Source of the DNA: Verrucomicrobiota bacterium
Lineage (GTDB): Bacteria; Verrucomicrobiota; Kiritimatiellia; CAIQIC01; Lenti-01
DNA length: 7,117 nt
Direction: 5' to 3'
NCBI GenBank assembly: GCA_022709625.1
Contig: JAKLIL010000086.1
Coordinates: 1-7,117, forward strand
The notes below the pieces were generated by a model. The model was given only the letters and a program-made list of their open reading frames with translations. It was not told the DNA's origin and ran no database searches. Positions 5,119-7,117 of this stretch are shown piece after piece (position 1 is the first letter of the stretch; every line of letters begins with the position of its first letter). The position numbers and the translations under genes were made by a program.

Positions 5119-6482
5119 CAGGTTGGCGCGATGGGGAAGAAACGGAGCACGGCGTTGGCGATCGAAAAATAGATCAACACGCCGAAGATGTCGGCCATGG
5201 ACGTGATCAGCGGCACGCTGGCCGTGGCCGGATCGAGCTGGAGCCGGTTGAGGACCATGGGCAACACCGTGCCCAGAAGGCTGCCGGCGACCACGACGGT
5301 GGTCATGCTGAGGGCGACGACCAGCGCCACGTGGAGGTTGCCCAAGGCCAACCCGAGGAAAAAGGCCGCGGCCGACATGGCCAGGCCGATGGCCACGCTG
5401 ACGCCGATTTCGCGCAGGACCAGCTTCCACCAGTCCTCCGAGCCGATTTCGCCGGTGGCGATCGCGCGGACGACGAGCGTCGCGGCCTGGGCGCCGGCGT
5501 TGCCGCCGCTGCCGATCAGCAGCGGCATGAGGGCGACCAGCGCGGCGACCGCCACGATGGTGTCCTCGAAAATCTTGATCCCCATCCCGGTGAAAATGTT
5601 GACCAAAACGAGGCCGAGCAGCCAGCCGATGCGCTTGCGGAAGAGCAGGGCCAGGGTGGCGTCCTTGAAATTCACCTGCAGCGGTCGAACGGTGGCCAAC
5701 TTGTGGAAGTCTTCCGTGGCTTCCGCTTCGGCCACGTCGAGGATGTCGTCGATGGTGACGATGCCCAGCAGGATGCCGTCGGCATCGACTACGGGCAGGG
5801 CGTAGAGGTCGTATTTCTTGAACGTCTGCACGGCTTCCTCGCGGGGCTGGAGGGAGTGGAGGCAGGCGTAGTGGCCGTCGAGCAGATCGGCCACGCGCAG
5901 GGCGGGGTCGGCGATGATTAGCTTGCGCAGGCGCAGATCGTCGGTCAGCCGGCCGCGGGCATCCGTGATGTACAGCATGGCGATGGTTTCGGAATCCAGG
6001 CCAGCCTTGCGCAGGTGCTCCATGGCCTGCGCGATGGTCCATTCGGGCTCGACCTTGACGTACCGGTCGGTCATAAGGCGGCCGACGCTGCCTTCGGGAT
6101 AGCTCAGGAGCGTCAGCGCTTGCTTGCGGTCCTTGTCGTTGAGCAGTCCGAGCAACCCCTGGGTGACGCGGGCGGGCAATTCCTCGAACAAGGCCGTGCG
6201 GTCGTCGGGCGTCAGGCCGGAGAGGACCTGCCGGACCTCTTCCTGCGCCATGTTTTCCAGCAGGAGATTCTGGAAGGCGGGGTCGAGCAGGGAGAAGACT
6301 TCGTCGGCCAACTGGCGGGGCAGCAGCCGGAAAAGCAAGACGCGCTCCTTGTCGTCGAGCGCCGTGAGCAATTCGGCGATTTCGGGCCCGGGTTGCTTGG
6401 CGAGGAACTCGCGGACGTCGTTGAGCCGTCCGGCTTCGATGAGATCCTGGATTTCGGGCAGCAGCAAGTGGCGCAGAAGCAT
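5118..6482 (-). CDS. mgtE: MgtE-type magnesium transporter
   Basis: This is an inner-membrane Mg2+ channel/transporter gated by cytoplasmic Mg2+ sensing, 454 residues (Thermus thermophilus MgtE is about 450). The start is ATG 6482, with GGAG at 6489-6492 and a 6-nt gap. An upstream TTG at 6515 would add eleven residues but has a poor ribosome site. In order: the helical N domain of LxxLLP-type repeats (about 5-130), tandem CBS domains (about 137-194 and 199-251, the latter with DLYALPVVDADGILLGIVTIDD), a plug-helix region, then five membrane segments (about 284-305, 307-324, 357-381, 384-411, 423-446). The family hallmark PLLIGSGGNAGAQAATLVVR is at 320-339. D431 in ITSMADIFG corresponds to the Mg2+-selecting Asp432 of the Thermus protein. 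I see no M-box riboswitch in the 194-nt upstream region. It is divergent from leuC and leads the run of four minus-strand genes; its stop overlaps the Shine-Dalgarno of the Trx-fold gene. Confidence 0.96.
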   Translation of the reverse strand: MLLRHLLLPEIQDLIEAGRLNDVREFLAKQPGPEIAELLTALDDKERVLLFRLLPRQLADEVFSLLDPAFQNLLLENMAQEEVRQVLSGLTPDDRTALFEELPARVTQGLLGLLNDKDRKQALTLLSYPEGSVGRLMTDRYVKVEPEWTIAQAMEHLRKAGLDSETIAMLYITDARGRLTDDLRLRKLIIADPALRVADLLDGHYACLHSLQPREEAVQTFKKYDLYALPVVDADGILLGIVTIDDILDVAEAEATEDFHKLATVRPLQVNFKDATLALLFRKRIGWLLGLVLVNIFTGMGIKIFEDTIVAVAALVALMPLLIGSGGNAGAQAATLVVRAIATGEIGSEDWWKLVLREIGVSVAIGLAMSAAAFFLGLALGNLHVALVVALSMTTVVVAGSLLGTVLPMVLNRLQLDPATASVPLITSMADIFGVLIYFSIANAVLRFFPIAPT

Positions 6483-6488
6483 CGCGGG

Positions 6489-6492
6489 CTCC
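6489..6492 (-). promoter_or_regulatory. Ribosome binding site fixing the mgtE start
   Basis: GGAG on the minus strand lies 6 nt before ATG 6482. It decides between this start and the upstream in-frame TTG at 6515, and gives a protein length matching the MgtE family. Confidence 0.7.
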
Positions 6493-6533
6493 AAAACGGG
6501 CACAGCATGGTCCAAGCCCGGCGTGAAAACAAG

Positions 6534-6560
6534 GCGGAAGTGGGCGCGGAAGTGGGCGCG
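6534..6560. repeat. Short tandem repeat, 12-bp unit
   Basis: GCGGAAGTGGGC occurs twice head to tail (6534-6545, 6546-6557) followed by GCG, in the mgtE-leuC intergenic region. It could be a chance duplication or a pair of regulator half-sites; nothing else supports a function. Confidence 0.5.
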
Positions 6561-6636
6561 CCGTGGTTATGGCGGCGTTGCAACCATGTCGGGGAACGGC
6601 GGCGGGTGGGTGGTTCGGCAGAGCCGGGGTGGGGGC

Positions 6637-6665
6637 TTGCAGGGGGCCGACGCGGTCCGTATAGT
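6637..6665 (+). promoter_or_regulatory. Candidate sigma70-type promoter of leuC
   Basis: TTGCAG (6637-6642) and TATAGT (6660-6665) are separated by an ideal 17 nt; the second box matches TATAAT at five of six positions. The ATG of leuC lies 11 nt after the -10 box. Transcription would start only about 5 nt before the start codon, giving a nearly leaderless mRNA. Confidence 0.55.
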
Positions 6666-6676
6666 GCGGAACGAAT

Positions 6677-7117
6677 ATGAGCACAACCCTCTACGACAAA
6701 GTTTGGTCGCGGCACGTGGTCCGCGAGGAAGCGAACGGTTCGGCGCTGCTGTACGTCGACCGCCAGCTCGTCCACGAGGTGACGAGCCCGCAGGCGTTCG
6801 ACGGGCTGCGCCTGGCGGGGCGCCGCGTGCGCCGGCCGAAGCTGAACGTGGCGACCATCGACCACAACGTGCCGACGGTCGATCCCGCCAACATCCAGGA
6901 CCGGATCGCCAAAGCCCAGATCGACGCCCTGCGGAAAAACTGCGCGGAATTCGGCTTGAAACTGTTCGGAATCGACGATCCCGCGACGGGCATCGTGCAC
7001 ATCATGGCGCCGGAACTGGGCTTGACCCTGCCGGGCCTGACGATCGTCTGCGGCGATTCCCATACCGCGACCCACGGCGCCTTTGGAGCGCTGGCCTTCG
7101 GCATCGGAACCTCGGAG
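6677..7117 (+). CDS. leuC: 3-isopropylmalate dehydratase large subunit, N-terminal part
   Basis: LeuC with LeuD isomerises 2-isopropylmalate to 3-isopropylmalate in leucine biosynthesis; it is an aconitase-type [4Fe-4S] enzyme in the cytoplasm. The first 147 residues are present, from ATG 6677 to the window edge (full proteins are about 420-470). The N-terminus MSTTLYDKVWSRHVVREE aligns well with the LeuC start (xTLYEKxWxxHVV). VATIDHNVPT is at 58-67, FGIDDPATGIVHIMAPELGL is at 97-116, and the hallmark CGDSHTATHGAFGALAFGIG is at 125-144. The cluster-binding cysteines would lie downstream outside the window. Only a weak GGAA precedes the start, consistent with the near-leaderless promoter arrangement. 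It is divergent from mgtE. The extended family includes homoaconitase and other dehydratases, but the close motif match favours LeuC. Confidence 0.95.
   Translation, partial: MSTTLYDKVWSRHVVREEANGSALLYVDRQLVHEVTSPQAFDGLRLAGRRVRRPKLNVATIDHNVPTVDPANIQDRIAKAQIDALRKNCAEFGLKLFGIDDPATGIVHIMAPELGLTLPGLTIVCGDSHTATHGAFGALAFGIGTSE

Noticed and set aside
6483..6676. M-box (ykoK) magnesium riboswitch upstream of mgtE
   Set aside because: None of the conserved M-box segments could be recognised in the 194-nt region. A covariance search would be needed for certainty.
4564..6684. A 706-codon open frame on the minus strand covering mgtE and part of the Trx-fold gene
   Set aside because: It is out of frame with MgtE and Arg/Pro-rich there. 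Only the stretch from 5106 to about 4905 (signal peptide and linker) is believable coding sequence in this frame.

Overview
The window looks like chromosomal DNA from a GC-rich, Gram-negative, at least partly anaerobic bacterium. The evidence is a NifJ-type pyruvate:ferredoxin oxidoreductase, a small outer-membrane-type beta-barrel protein with a signal peptide and terminal Phe, and consistently GC-rich third codon positions. A PVC-superphylum lineage (Kiritimatiellota or Lentisphaerota-like) is my guess. It rests on general similarity and on a remembered impression of the intergenic repeat style, and I could not test it.

Layout: (1) 1-1389, minus strand: the N-terminal 463 residues of nifJ, running off the left edge. 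(2) 1390-1599: a divergent intergenic region with a candidate nifJ promoter. (3) 1600-2136, plus strand: a 178-residue secreted beta-barrel-like protein, followed by a good Rho-independent terminator (2156-2200). (4) 6482 down to 2209, minus strand: four genes in one direction. These are mgtE (Mg2+ transporter), a secreted thioredoxin-fold protein whose reading frame is broken near 4880-4925, an ABC-2 type permease, and an ABC ATPase. The first three are tightly packed (11 nt and 8 nt between genes). The permease and ATPase, which probably form one exporter, are separated by 230 bp. (5) 6677-7117, plus strand: the first 147 residues of leuC, divergent from mgtE and running off the right edge.

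The most unusual structure is in the 230-bp gap between the two ABC genes. Four identical copies of a 17-bp inverted repeat, TTTCCA-N5-TGGAAA, lie at an exact 31-bp period (starts 3175, 3206, 3237, 3268). They are followed by a perfect, loopless 30-bp AT-rich palindrome at 3291-3320. The array also has a 62-bp higher-order period, because the spacers alternate. This is not a CRISPR array and not a normal terminator. It could be an operator array, a REP/MITE-like element, or an RNA element acting between permease and ATPase.

Functionally the window mixes housekeeping genes (pyruvate oxidation, Mg2+ uptake, leucine biosynthesis) with a less characterised envelope module (secreted Trx-fold protein plus ABC exporter) that appears co-transcribed with mgtE. 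No RNA genes, CRISPR arrays, transposases or phage genes were seen.
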